A stretch of DNA of 64,000 nt from Brachionus manjavacas (taxonomy: Eukaryota; Rotifera; Eurotatoria; Ploima; Brachionidae): NCBI GenBank assembly GCA_019054805.1, contig JAHQIY010000002.1, positions 1-64,000 of the forward strand, read 5' to 3'. Below, in pieces: positions 15,001 to 30,000 of the stretch. Numbering within the stretch: position 1 is the stretch's first letter; each line of letters begins with the position of its first letter. Made by a program: the position numbers and the translations under genes. Below the pieces are notes generated by a model. The model made no database searches, was not told where the DNA came from, and saw only the letters and a list, made by a program, of their open reading frames with translations.

Positions 15001-18000
15001 TGAATTTGAGCTATTAATCATTATCGTAGCTAAAAAATTGACCATTCTGCAGTGACTTGAAAACTTAGTGACTGGTAATCACTTGCAAGTTTCCCATGTG
15101 CATAACTTTTCGAATCTTTGACCTTTTTTTGATCTGTAAAAGCCAAAGGCAAGAAAATTTCAAGATCTATCTAGTGGTATCTTCGGTTTTCCATAATTCG
15201 AAAAATTCATTGCAAAAAACCTATCTGAAAAACGTCAAAAAATGGGTTTTTTGCTCTTTTTCGAAGTCGCCTAAAATCTTGTCCTTTTAACTTTTTTGAC
15301 TCCTGTAAATTGTATCATGTAGAACTTTTTGCGCTCTTGAATTTGAGCTATTAATCATTATCGTAGCTAAAAAATTGACCATTCTGCAGTGACTTGAAAA
15401 CTAAGTGACTGGTAATCACTTGCAAGTTTCCCATGTGCATAACTTTTCGAATCTTTGACCTTTTTTTGATCTGTAAAAGCCAAAGGCAAGAAAATTTCAA
15501 GATCTATCTAGTGGTATCTTCGGTTTTCCATAATTCGAAAAATTCATTGCAAAAAACCTATCTGAAAAACGTCAAAAAATGGGTTTTTTGCTCTTTTTCG
15601 AAGTCGCCTAAAATCTTGTCCTTTTAACTTTTTTGACTCCTGTAAATTGTATCATGTAGAACTTTTTGCGCTCTTGAATTTGAGCTATTAATCATTATCG
15701 TAGCTAAAAAATTGACCATTCTGCAGTGACTTGAAAACTTAGTGACTGGTAATCACTTGCAAGTTTCCCATGTGCATAACTTTTCGAATCTTTGACCTTT
15801 TTTGATCTGTAAAAGCCAAAGGCAAGAAAATTTCAAGATCTATCTAGTGGTATCTTCGGTTTTCCATAATTCGAAAAATTCATTGCAAAAAACCTATCTG
15901 AAAAACGTCAAAAAATGGGTTTTTTGCTCTTTTTCGAAGTCGCCTAAAATCTTGTCCTTTTAACTTTTTTGACTCCTGTAAATTGTATCATGTAGAACTT
16001 TTTGCGCTCTTGAATTTGAGCTATTAATCATTATCGTAGCTAAAAAATTGACCATTCTGCAGTGACTTGAAAACTTAGTGACTGGTAATCACTTGCAAGT
16101 TTCCCATGTGCATAACTTTTCGAATCTTTGACCTTTTTTTGATCTGTAAAAGCCAAAGGCAAGAAAATTTCAAGATCTATCTAGTGGTATCTTCGGTTTT
16201 CCATAATTCGAAAAATTCATTGCAAAAAACCTATCTGAAAAACGTCAAAAAATGGGTTTTTTGCTCTTTTTCGAAGTCGCCTAAAATCTTGTCCTTTTAA
16301 CTTTTTTGACTCCTGTAAATTGTATCATGTAGAACTTTTTGCGCTCTTGAATTTGAGCTATTAATCATTATCGTAGCTAAAAAATTGACCATTCTGCAGT
16401 GACTTGAAAACTTAGTGACTGGTAATCACTTGCAAGTTTCCCATGTGCATAACTTTTCGAATCTTTGACCTTTTTTTGATCTGTAAAAGCCAAAGGCAAG
16501 AAAATTTCAAGATCTATCTAGTGGTATCTTCGGTTTTCCATAATTCGAAAAATTCATTGCAAAAAACCTATCTGAAAAACGTCAAAAAATGGGTTTTTTG
16601 CTCTTTTTCGAAGTCGCCTAAAATCTTGTCCTTTTAACTTTTTTGACTCCTGTAAATTGTATCATGTAGAACTTTTTGCGCTCTTGAATTTGAGCTATTA
16701 ATCATTATCGTAGCTAAAAAATTGACCATTCTGCAGTGACTTGAAAACTTAGTGACTGGTAATCACTTGCAAGTTTCCCATGTGCATAACTTTTCGAATC
16801 TTTGACCTTTTTTTGATCTGTAAAAGCCAAAGGCAAGAAAATTTCAAGATCTATCTAGTGGTATCTTCGGTTTTCCATAATTCGAAAAATTCATTGCAAA
16901 AAACCTATCTGAAAAACGTCAAAAAATGGGTTTTTTGCTCTTTTTCGAAGTCGCCTAAAATCTTGTCCTTTTAACTTTTTTGACTCCTGTAAATTGTATC
17001 ATGTAGAACTTTTTGCGCTCTTGAATTTGAGCTATTAATCATTATCGTAGCTAAAAAATTGACCATTCTGCAGTGACTTGAAAACTTAGTGACTGGTAAT
17101 CACTTGCAAGTTTCCCATGTGCATAACTTTTCGAATCTTTGACCTTTTTTTGATCTGTAAAAGCCAAAGGCAAGAAAATTTCAAGATCTATCTAGTGGTA
17201 TCTTCGGTTTTCCATAATTCGAAAAATTCATTGCAAAAAACCTATCTGAAAAACGTCAAAAAATGGGTTTTTTGCTCTTTTTCGAAGTCGCCTAAAATCT
17301 TGTCCTTTTAACTTTTTTGACTCCTGTAAATTGTATCATGTAGAACTTTTTGCGCTCTTGAATTTGAGCTATTAATCATTATCGTAGCTAAAAAATTGAC
17401 CATTCTGCAGTGACTTGAAAACTTAGTGACTGGTAATCACTTGCAAGTTTCCCATGTGCATAACTTTTCGAATCTTTGACCTTTTTTTGATCTGTAAAAG
17501 CCAAAGGCAAGAAAATTTCAAGATCTATCTAGTGGTATCTTCGGTTTTCCATAATTCGAAAAATTCATTGCAAAAAACCTATCTGAAAAACGTCAAAAAA
17601 TGGGTTTTTTGCTCTTTTTCGAAGTCGCCTAAAATCTTGTCCTTTTAACTTTTTTGACTCCTGTAAATTGTATCATGTAGAACTTTTTGCGCTCTTGAAT
17701 TTGAGCTATTAATCATTATCGTAGCTAAAAAATTGACCATTCTGCAGTGACTTGAAAACTTAGTGACTGGTAATCACTTGCAAGTTTCCCATGTGCATAA
17801 CTTTTCGAATCTTTGACCTTTTTTTGATCTGTAAAAGCCAAAGGCAAGAAAATTTCAAGATCTATCTAGTGGTATCTTCGGTTTTCCATAATTCGAAAAA
17901 TTCATTGCAAAAAACCTATCTGAAAAACGTCAAAAAATGGGTTTTTTGCTCTTTTTCGAAGTCGCCTAAAATCTTGTCCTTTTAACTTTTTGACTCCTGT

Positions 18001-21000
18001 AAATTGTATCATGTAGAACTTTTTGCGCTCTTGAATTTGAGCTATTAATCATTATCGTAGCTAAAAAATTGACCATTCTGCAGTGACTTGAAAACTTAGT
18101 GACTGGTAATCACTTGCAAGTTTCCCATGTGCATAACTTTTCGAATCTTTGACCTTTTTTGATCTGTAAAAGCCAAAGGCAAGAAAATTTCAAGATCTAT
18201 CTAGTGGTATCTTCGGTTTTCCATAATTCGAAAAATTCATTGCAAAAAACCTATCTGAAAAACGTCAAAAAATGGGTTTTTTGCTCTTTTTCGAAGTCGC
18301 CTAAAATCTTGTCCTTTTAACTTTTTTGACTCCTGTAAATTGTATCATGTAGAACTTTTTGCGCTCTTGAATTTGAGCTATTAATCATTATCGTAGCTAA
18401 AAAATTGACCATTCTGCAGTGACTTGAAAACTTAGTGACTGGTAATCACTTGCAAGTTTCCCATGTGCATAACTTTTCGAATCTTTGACCTTTTTTGATC
18501 TGTAAAAGCCAAAGGCAAGAAAATTTCAAGATCTATCTAGTGGTATCTTCGGTTTTCCATAATTCGAAAAATTCATTGCAAAAAACCTATCTGAAAAACG
18601 TCAAAAAATGGGTTTTTTGCTCTTTTTCGAAGTCGCCTAAAATCTTGTCCTTTTAACTTTTTTGACTCCTGTAAATTGTATCATGTAGAACTTTTTGCGC
18701 TCTTGAATTTGAGCTATTAATCATTATCGTAGCTAAAAAATTGACCATTCTGCAGTGACTTGAAAACTTAGTGACTGGTAATCACTTGCAAGTTTCCCAT
18801 GTGCATAACTTTTCGAATCTTTGACCTTTTTTTGATCTGTAAAAGCCAAAGGCAAGAAAATTTCAAGATCTATCTAGTGGTATCTTCGGTTTTCCATAAT
18901 TCGAAAAATTCATTGCAAAAAACCTATCTGAAAAACGTCAAAAAATGGGTTTTTTGCTCTTTTTCGAAGTCGCCTAAAATCTTGTCCTTTTAACTTTTTT
19001 GACTCCTGTAAATTGTATCATGTAGAACTTTTTGCGCTCTTGAATTTGAGCTATTAATCATTATCGTAGCTAAAAAATTGACCATTCTGCAGTGACTTGA
19101 AAACTTAGTGACTGGTAATCACTTGCAAGTTTCCCATGTGCATAACTTTTCGAATCTTTGACCTTTTTTTGATCTGTAAAAGCCAAAGGCAAGAAAATTT
19201 CAAGATCTATCTAGTGGTATCTTCGGTTTTCCATAATTCGAAAAATTCATTGCAAAAAACCTATCTGAAAAACGTCAAAAAATGGGTTTTTTGCTCTTTT
19301 TCGAAGTCGCCTAAAATCTTGTCCTTTTAACTTTTTTGACTCCTGTAAATTGTATCATGTAGAACTTTTTGCGCTCTTGAATTTGAGCTATTAATCATTA
19401 TCGTAGCTAAAAAATTGACCATTCTGCAGTGACTTGAAAACTTAGTGACTGGTAATCACTTGCAAGTTTCCCATGTGCATAACTTTTCGAATCTTTGACC
19501 TTTTTTTGATCTGTAAAAGCCAAAGGCAAGAAAATTTCAAGATCTATCTAGTGGTATCTTCGGTTTTCCATAATTCGAAAAATTCATTGCAAAAAACCTA
19601 TCTGAAAAACGTCAAAAAATGGGTTTTTTGCTCTTTTTCGAAGTCGCCTAAAATCTTGTCCTTTTAACTTTTTTGACTCCTGTAAATTGTATCATGTAGA
19701 ACTTTTTGCGCTCTTGAATTTGAGCTATTAATCATTATCGTAGCTAAAAAATTGACCATTCTGCAGTGACTTGAAAACTTAGTGACTGGTAATCACTTGC
19801 AAGTTTCCCATGTGCATAACTTTTCGAATCTTTGACCTTTTTTTGATCTGTAAAAGCCAAAGGCAAGAAAATTTCAAGATCTATCTAGTGGTATCTTCGG
19901 TTTTCCATAATTCGAAAAATTCATTGCAAAAAACCTATCTGAAAAACGTCAAAAAATGGGTTTTTTGCTCTTTTTCGAAGTCGCCTAAAATCTTGTCCTT
20001 TTAACTTTTTTGACTCCTGTAAATTGTATCATGTAGAACTTTTTGCGCTCTTGAATTTGAGCTATTAATCATTATCGTAGCTAAAAAATTGACCATTCTG
20101 CAGTGACTTGAAAACTAAGTGACTGGTAATCACTTGCAAGTTTCCCATGTGCATAACTTTTCGAATCTTTGACCTTTTTTTGATCTGTAAAAGCCAAAGG
20201 CAAGAAAATTTCAAGATCTATCTAGTGGTATCTTCGGTTTTCCATAATTCGAAAAATTCATTGCAAAAAACCTATCTGAAAAACGTCAAAAAATGGGTTT
20301 TTTGCTCTTTTTCGAAGTCGCCTAAAATCTTGTCCTTTTAACTTTTTTGACTCCTGTAAATTGTATCATGTAGAACTTTTTGCGCTCTTGAATTTGAGCT
20401 ATTAATCATTATCGTAGCTAAAAAATTGACCATTCTGCAGTGACTTGAAAACTTAGTGACTGGTAATCACTTGCAAGTTTCCCATGTGCATAACTTTTCG
20501 AATCTTTGACCTTTTTTTGATCTGTAAAAGCCAAAGGCAAGAAAATTTCAAGATCTATCTAGTGGTATCTTCGGTTTTCCATAATTCGAAAAATTCATTG
20601 CAAAAAACCTATCTGAAAAACGTCAAAAAATGGGTTTTTTGCTCTTTTTCGAAGTCGCCTAAAATCTTGTCCTTTTAACTTTTTTGACTCCTGTAAATTG
20701 TATCATGTAGAACTTTTTGCGCTCTTGAATTTGAGCTATTAATCATTATCGTAGCTAAAAAATTGACCATTCTGCAGTGACTTGAAAACTTAGTGACTGG
20801 TAATCACTTGCAAGTTTCCCATGTGCATAACTTTTCGAATCTTTGACCTTTTTTTGATCTGTAAAAGCCAAAGGCAAGAAAATTTCAAGATCTATCTAGT
20901 GGTATCTTCGGTTTTCCATAATTCGAAAAATTCATTGCAAAAAACCTATCTGAAAAACGTCAAAAAATGGGTTTTTTGCTCTTTTTCGAAGTCGCCTAAA

Positions 21001-24000
21001 ATCTTGTCCTTTTAACTTTTTTGACTCCTGTAAATTGTATCATGTAGAACTTTTTGCGCTCTTGAATTTGAGCTATTAATCATTATCGTAGCTAAAAAAT
21101 TGACCATTCTGCAGTGACTTGAAAACTTAGTGACTGGTAATCACTTGCAAGTTTCCCATGTGCATAACTTTTCGAATCTTTGACCTTTTTTGATCTGTAA
21201 AAGCCAAAGGCAAGAAAATTTCAAGATCTATCTAGTGGTATCTTCGGTTTTCCATAATTCGAAAAATTCATTGCAAAAAACCTATCTGAAAAACGTCAAA
21301 AAATGGGTTTTTTGCTCTTTTTCGAAGTCGCCTAAAATCTTGTCCTTTTAACTTTTTTGACTCCTGTAAATTGTATCATGTAGAACTTTTTGCGCTCTTG
21401 AATTTGAGCTATTAATCATTATCGTAGCTAAAAAATTGACCATTCTGCAGTGACTTGAAAACTTAGTGACTGGTAATCACTTGCAAGTTTCCCATGTGCA
21501 TAACTTTTCGAATCTTTGACCTTTTTTTGATCTGTAAAAGCCAAAGGCAAGAAAATTTCAAGATCTATCTAGTGGTATCTTCGGTTTTCCATAATTCGAA
21601 AAATTCATTGCAAAAAACCTATCTGAAAAACGTCAAAAAATGGGTTTTTTGCTCTTTTTCGAAGTCGCCTAAAATCTTGTCCTTTTAACTTTTTTGACTC
21701 CTGTAAATTGTATCATGTAGAACTTTTTGCGCTCTTGAATTTGAGCTATTAATCATTATCGTAGCTAAAAAATTGACCATTCTGCAGTGACTTGAAAACT
21801 TAGTGACTGGTAATCACTTGCAAGTTTCCCATGTGCATAACTTTTCGAATCTTTGACCTTTTTTGATCTGTAAAAGCCAAAGGCAAGAAAATTTCAAGAT
21901 CTATCTAGTGGTATCTTCGGTTTTCCATAATTCGAAAAATTCATTGCAAAAAACCTATCTGAAAAACGTCAAAAAATGGGTTTTTTGCTCTTTTTCGAAG
22001 TCGCCTAAAATCTTGTCCTTTTAACTTTTTTGACTCCTGTAAATTGTATCATGTAGAACTTTTTGCGCTCTTGAATTTGAGCTATTAATCATTATCGTAG
22101 CTAAAAAATTGACCATTCTGCAGTGACTTGAAAACTTAGTGACTGGTAATCACTTGCAAGTTTCCCATGTGCATAACTTTTCGAATCTTTGACCTTTTTT
22201 TGATCTGTAAAAGCCAAAGGCAAGAAAATTTCAAGATCTATCTAGTGGTATCTTCGGTTTTCCATAATTCGAAAAATTCATTGCAAAAAACCTATCTGAA
22301 AAACGTCAAAAAATGGGTTTTTTGCTCTTTTTCGAAGTCGCCTAAAATCTTGTCCTTTTAACTTTTTTGACTCCTGTAAATTGTATCATGTAGAACTTTT
22401 TGCGCTCTTGAATTTGAGCTATTAATCATTATCGTAGCTAAAAAATTGACCATTCTGCAGTGACTTGAAAACTTAGTGACTGGTAATCACTTGCAAGTTT
22501 CCCATGTGCATAACTTTTCGAATCTTTGACCTTTTTTGATCTGTAAAAGCCAAAGGCAAGAAAATTTCAAGATCTATCTAGTGGTATCTTCGGTTTTCCA
22601 TAATTCGAAAAATTCATTGCAAAAAACCTATCTGAAAAACGTCAAAAAATGGGTTTTTTGCTCTTTTTCGAAGTCGCCTAAAATCTTGTCCTTTTAACTT
22701 TTTTGACTCCTGTAAATTGTATCATGTAGAACTTTTTGCGCTCTTGAATTTGAGCTATTAATCATTATCGTAGCTAAAAAATTGACCATTCTGCAGTGAC
22801 TTGAAAACTTAGTGACTGGTAATCACTTGCAAGTTTCCCATGTGCATAACTTTTCGAATCTTTGACCTTTTTTGATCTGTAAAAGCCAAAGGCAAGAAAA
22901 TTTCAAGATCTATCTAGTGGTATCTTCGGTTTTCCATAATTCGAAAAATTCATTGCAAAAAACCTATCTGAAAAACGTCAAAAAATGGGTTTTTTGCTCT
23001 TTTTCGAAGTCGCCTAAAATCTTGTCCTTTTAACTTTTTTGACTCCTGTAAATTGTATCATGTAGAACTTTTTGCGCTCTTGAATTTGAGCTATTAATCA
23101 TTATCGTAGCTAAAAAATTGACCATTCTGCAGTGACTTGAAAACTTAGTGACTGGTAATCACTTGCAAGTTTCCCATGTGCATAACTTTTCGAATCTTTG
23201 ACCTTTTTTGATCTGTAAAAGCCAAAGGCAAGAAAATTTCAAGATCTATCTAGTGGTATCTTCGGTTTTCCATAATTCGAAAAATTCATTGCAAAAAACC
23301 TATCTGAAAAACGTCAAAAAATGGGTTTTTTGCTCTTTTTCGAAGTCGCCTAAAATCTTGTCCTTTTAACTTTTTTGACTCCTGTAAATTGTATCATGTA
23401 GAACTTTTTGCGCTCTTGAATTTGAGCTATTAATCATTATCGTAGCTAAAAAATTGACCATTCTGCAGTGACTTGAAAACTTAGTGACTGGTAATCACTT
23501 GCAAGTTTCCCATGTGCATAACTTTTCGAATCTTTGACCTTTTTTGATCTGTAAAAGCCAAAGGCAAGAAAATTTCAAGATCTATCTAGTGGTATCTTCG
23601 GTTTTCCATAATTCGAAAAATTCATTGCAAAAAACCTATCTGAAAAACGTCAAAAAATGGGTTTTTTGCTCTTTTTCGAAGTCGCCTAAAATCTTGTCCT
23701 TTTAACTTTTTTGACTCCTGTAAATTGTATCATGTAGAACTTTTTGCGCTCTTGAATTTGAGCTATTAATCATTATCGTAGCTAAAAAATTGACCATTCT
23801 GCAGTGACTTGAAAACTTAGTGACTGGTAATCACTTGCAAGTTTCCCATGTGCATAACTTTTCGAATCTTTGACCTTTTTTTGATCTGTAAAAGCCAAAG
23901 GCAAGAAAATTTCAAGATCTATCTAGTGGTATCTTCGGTTTTCCATAATTCGAAAAATTCATTGCAAAAAACCTATCTGAAAAACGTCAAAAAATGGGTT

Positions 24001-27000
24001 TTTTGCTCTTTTTCGAAGTCGCCTAAAATCTTGTCCTTTTAACTTTTTTGACTCCTGTAAATTGTATCATGTAGAACTTTTTGCGCTCTTGAATTTGAGC
24101 TATTAATCATTATCGTAGCTAAAAAATTGACCATTCTGCAGTGACTTGAAAACTTAGTGACTGGTAATCACTTGCAAGTTTCCCATGTGCATAACTTTTC
24201 GAATCTTTGACCTTTTTTGATCTGTAAAAGCCAAAGGCAAGAAAATTTCAAGATCTATCTAGTGGTATCTTCGGTTTTCCATAATTCGAAAAATTCATTG
24301 CAAAAAACCTATCTGAAAAACGTCAAAAAATGGGTTTTTTGCTCTTTTTCGAAGTCGCCTAAAATCTTGTCCTTTTAACTTTTTTGACTCCTGTAAATTG
24401 TATCATGTAGAACTTTTTGCGCTCTTGAATTTGAGCTATTAATCATTATCGTAGCTAAAAAATTGACCATTCTGCAGTGACTTGAAAACTTAGTGACTGG
24501 TAATCACTTGCAAGTTTCCCATGTGCATAACTTTTCGAATCTTTGACCTTTTTTTGATCTGTAAAAGCCAAAGGCAAGAAAATTTCAAGATCTATCTAGT
24601 GGTATCTTCGGTTTTCCATAATTCGAAAAATTCATTGCAAAAAACCTATCTGAAAAACGTCAAAAAATGGGTTTTTTGCTCTTTTTCGAAGTCGCCTAAA
24701 ATCTTGTCCTTTTAACTTTTTTGACTCCTGTAAATTGTATCATGTAGAACTTTTTGCGCTCTTGAATTTGAGCTATTAATCATTATCGTAGCTAAAAAAT
24801 TGACCATTCTGCAGTGACTTGAAAACTTAGTGACTGGTAATCACTTGCAAGTTTCCCATGTGCATAACTTTTCGAATCTTTGACCTTTTTTTGATCTGTA
24901 AAAGCCAAAGGCAAGAAAATTTCAAGATCTATCTAGTGGTATCTTCGGTTTTCCATAATTCGAAAAATTCATTGCAAAAAACCTATCTGAAAAACGTCAA
25001 AAAATGGGTTTTTTGCTCTTTTTCGAAGTCGCCTAAAATCTTGTCCTTTTAACTTTTTTGACTCCTGTAAATTGTATCATGTAGAACTTTTTGCGCTCTT
25101 GAATTTGAGCTATTAATCATTATCGTAGCTAAAAAATTGACCATTCTGCAGTGACTTGAAAACTAAGTGACTGGTAATCACTTGCAAGTTTCCCATGTGC
25201 ATAACTTTTCGAATCTTTGACCTTTTTTTGATCTGTAAAAGCCAAAGGCAAGAAAATTTCAAGATCTATCTAGTGGTATCTTCGGTTTTCCATAATTCGA
25301 AAAATTCATTGCAAAAAACCTATCTGAAAAACGTCAAAAAATGGGTTTTTTGCTCTTTTTCGAAGTCGCCTAAAATCTTGTCCTTTTAACTTTTTTGACT
25401 CCTGTAAATTGTATCATGTAGAACTTTTTGCGCTCTTGAATTTGAGCTATTAATCATTATCGTAGCTAAAAAATTGACCATTCTGCAGTGACTTGAAAAC
25501 TTAGTGACTGGTAATCACTTGCAAGTTTCCCATGTGCATAACTTTTCGAATCTTTGACCTTTTTTTGATCTGTAAAAGCCAAAGGCAAGAAAATTTCAAG
25601 ATCTATCTAGTGGTATCTTCGGTTTTCCATAATTCGAAAAATTCATTGCAAAAAACCTATCTGAAAAACGTCAAAAAATGGGTTTTTTGCTCTTTTTCGA
25701 AGTCGCCTAAAATCTTGTCCTTTTAACTTTTTTGACTCCTGTAAATTGTATCATGTAGAACTTTTTGCGCTCTTGAATTTGAGCTATTAATCATTATCGT
25801 AGCTAAAAAATTGACCATTCTGCAGTGACTTGAAAACTTAGTGACTGGTAATCACTTGCAAGTTTCCCATGTGCATAACTTTTCGAATCTTTGACCTTTT
25901 TTGATCTGTAAAAGCCAAAGGCAAGAAAATTTCAAGATCTATCTAGTGGTATCTTCGGTTTTCCATAATTCGAAAAATTCATTGCAAAAAACCTATCTGA
26001 AAAACGTCAAAAAATGGGTTTTTTGCTCTTTTTCGAAGTCGCCTAAAATCTTGTCCTTTTAACTTTTTTGACTCCTGTAAATTGTATCATGTAGAACTTT
26101 TTGCGCTCTTGAATTTGAGCTATTAATCATTATCGTAGCTAAAAAATTGACCATTCTGCAGTGACTTGAAAACTTAGTGACTGGTAATCACTTGCAAGTT
26201 TCCCATGTGCATAACTTTTCGAATCTTTGACCTTTTTTGATCTGTAAAAGCCAAAGGCAAGAAAATTTCAAGATCTATCTAGTGGTATCTTCGGTTTTCC
26301 ATAATTCGAAAAATTCATTGCAAAAAACCTATCTGAAAAACGTCAAAAAATGGGTTTTTTGCTCTTTTTCGAAGTCGCCTAAAATCTTGTCCTTTTAACT
26401 TTTTTGACTCCTGTAAATTGTATCATGTAGAACTTTTTGCGCTCTTGAATTTGAGCTATTAATCATTATCGTAGCTAAAAAATTGACCATTCTGCAGTGA
26501 CTTGAAAACTTAGTGACTGGTAATCACTTGCAAGTTTCCCATGTGCATAACTTTTCGAATCTTTGACCTTTTTTGATCTGTAAAAGCCAAAGGCAAGAAA
26601 ATTTCAAGATCTATCTAGTGGTATCTTCGGTTTTCCATAATTCGAAAAATTCATTGCAAAAAACCTATCTGAAAAACGTCAAAAAATGGGTTTTTTGCTC
26701 TTTTTCGAAGTCGCCTAAAATCTTGTCCTTTTAACTTTTTTGACTCCTGTAAATTGTATCATGTAGAACTTTTTGCGCTCTTGAATTTGAGCTATTAATC
26801 ATTATCGTAGCTAAAAAATTGACCATTCTGCAGTGACTTGAAAACTTAGTGACTGGTAATCACTTGCAAGTTTCCCATGTGCATAACTTTTCGAATCTTT
26901 GACCTTTTTTTGATCTGTAAAAGCCAAAGGCAAGAAAATTTCAAGATCTATCTAGTGGTATCTTCGGTTTTCCATAATTCGAAAAATTCATTGCAAAAAA

Positions 27001-30000
27001 CCTATCTGAAAAACGTCAAAAAATGGGTTTTTTGCTCTTTTTCGAAGTCGCCTAAAATCTTGTCCTTTTAACTTTTTTGACTCCTGTAAATTGTATCATG
27101 TAGAACTTTTTGCGCTCTTGAATTTGAGCTATTAATCATTATCGTAGCTAAAAAATTGACCATTCTGCAGTGACTTGAAAACTTAGTGACTGGTAATCAC
27201 TTGCAAGTTTCCCATGTGCATAACTTTTCGAATCTTTGACCTTTTTTGATCTGTAAAAGCCAAAGGCAAGAAAATTTCAAGATCTATCTAGTGGTATCTT
27301 CGGTTTTCCATAATTCGAAAAATTCATTGCAAAAAACCTATCTGAAAAACGTCAAAAAATGGGTTTTTTGCTCTTTTTCGAAGTCGCCTAAAATCTTGTC
27401 CTTTTAACTTTTTTGACTCCTGTAAATTGTATCATGTAGAACTTTTTGCGCTCTTGAATTTGAGCTATTAATCATTATCGTAGCTAAAAAATTGACCATT
27501 CTGCAGTGACTTGAAAACTTAGTGACTGGTAATCACTTGCAAGTTTCCCATGTGCATAACTTTTCGAATCTTTGACCTTTTTTGATCTGTAAAAGCCAAA
27601 GGCAAGAAAATTTCAAGATCTATCTAGTGGTATCTTCGGTTTTCCATAATTCGAAAAATTCATTGCAAAAAACCTATCTGAAAAACGTCAAAAAATGGGT
27701 TTTTTGCTCTTTTTCGAAGTCGCCTAAAATCTTGTCCTTTTAACTTTTTTGACTCCTGTAAATTGTATCATGTAGAACTTTTTGCGCTCTTGAATTTGAG
27801 CTATTAATCATTATCGTAGCTAAAAAATTGACCATTCTGCAGTGACTTGAAAACTTAGTGACTGGTAATCACTTGCAAGTTTCCCATGTGCATAACTTTT
27901 CGAATCTTTGACCTTTTTTTGATCTGTAAAAGCCAAAGGCAAGAAAATTTCAAGATCTATCTAGTGGTATCTTCGGTTTTCCATAATTCGAAAAATTCAT
28001 TGCAAAAAACCTATCTGAAAAACGTCAAAAAATGGGTTTTTTGCTCTTTTTCGAAGTCGCCTAAAATCTTGTCCTTTTAACTTTTTTGACTCCTGTAAAT
28101 TGTATCATGTAGAACTTTTTGCGCTCTTGAATTTGAGCTATTAATCATTATCGTAGCTAAAAAATTGACCATTCTGCAGTGACTTGAAAACTTAGTGACT
28201 GGTAATCACTTGCAAGTTTCCCATGTGCATAACTTTTCGAATCTTTGACCTTTTTTTGATCTGTAAAAGCCAAAGGCAAGAAAATTTCAAGATCTATCTA
28301 GTGGTATCTTCGGTTTTCCATAATTCGAAAAATTCATTGCAAAAAACCTATCTGAAAAACGTCAAAAAATGGGTTTTTTGCTCTTTTTCGAAGTCGCCTA
28401 AAATCTTGTCCTTTTAACTTTTTTGACTCCTGTAAATTGTATCATGTAGAACTTTTTGCGCTCTTGAATTTGAGCTATTAATCATTATCGTAGCTAAAAA
28501 ATTGACCATTCTGCAGTGACTTGAAAACTTAGTGACTGGTAATCACTTGCAAGTTTCCCATGTGCATAACTTTTCGAATCTTTGACCTTTTTTGATCTGT
28601 AAAAGCCAAAGGCAAGAAAATTTCAAGATCTATCTAGTGGTATCTTCGGTTTTCCATAATTCGAAAAATTCATTGCAAAAAACCTATCTGAAAAACGTCA
28701 AAAAATGGGTTTTTTGCTCTTTTTCGAAGTCGCCTAAAATCTTGTCCTTTTAACTTTTTTGACTCCTGTAAATTGTATCATGTAGAACTTTTTGCGCTCT
28801 TGAATTTGAGCTATTAATCATTATCGTAGCTAAAAAATTGACCATTCTGCAGTGACTTGAAAACTTAGTGACTGGTAATCACTTGCAAGTTTCCCATGTG
28901 CATAACTTTTCGAATCTTTGACCTTTTTTTGATCTGTAAAAGCCAAAGGCAAGAAAATTTCAAGATCTATCTAGTGGTATCTTCGGTTTTCCATAATTCG
29001 AAAAATTCATTGCAAAAAACCTATCTGAAAAACGTCAAAAAATGGGTTTTTTGCTCTTTTTCGAAGTCGCCTAAAATCTTGTCCTTTTAACTTTTTTGAC
29101 TCCTGTAAATTGTATCATGTAGAACTTTTTGCGCTCTTGAATTTGAGCTATTAATCATTATCGTAGCTAAAAAATTGACCATTCTGCAGTGACTTGAAAA
29201 CTTAGTGACTGGTAATCACTTGCAAGTTTCCCATGTGCATAACTTTTCGAATCTTTGACCTTTTTTTGATCTGTAAAAGCCAAAGGCAAGAAAATTTCAA
29301 GATCTATCTAGTGGTATCTTCGGTTTTCCATAATTCGAAAAATTCATTGCAAAAAACCTATCTGAAAAACGTCAAAAAATGGGTTTTTTGCTCTTTTTCG
29401 AAGTCGCCTAAAATCTTGTCCTTTTAACTTTTTTGACTCCTGTAAATTGTATCATGTAGAACTTTTTGCGCTCTTGAATTTGAGCTATTAATCATTATCG
29501 TAGCTAAAAAATTGACCATTCTGCAGTGACTTGAAAACTTAGTGACTGGTAATCACTTGCAAGTTTCCCATGTGCATAACTTTTCGAATCTTTGACCTTT
29601 TTTTGATCTGTAAAAGCCAAAGGCAAGAAAATTTCAAGATCTATCTAGTGGTATCTTCGGTTTTCCATAATTCGAAAAATTCATTGCAAAAAACCTATCT
29701 GAAAAACGTCAAAAAATGGGTTTTTTGCTCTTTTTCGAAGTCGCCTAAAATCTTGTCCTTTTAACTTTTTTGACTCCTGTAAATTGTATCATGTAGAACT
29801 TTTTGCGCTCTTGAATTTGAGCTATTAATCATTATCGTAGCTAAAAAATTGACCATTCTGCAGTGACTTGAAAACTTAGTGACTGGTAATCACTTGCAAG
29901 TTTCCCATGTGCATAACTTTTCGAATCTTTGACCTTTTTTGATCTGTAAAAGCCAAAGGCAAGAAAATTTCAAGATCTATCTAGTGGTATCTTCGGTTTT

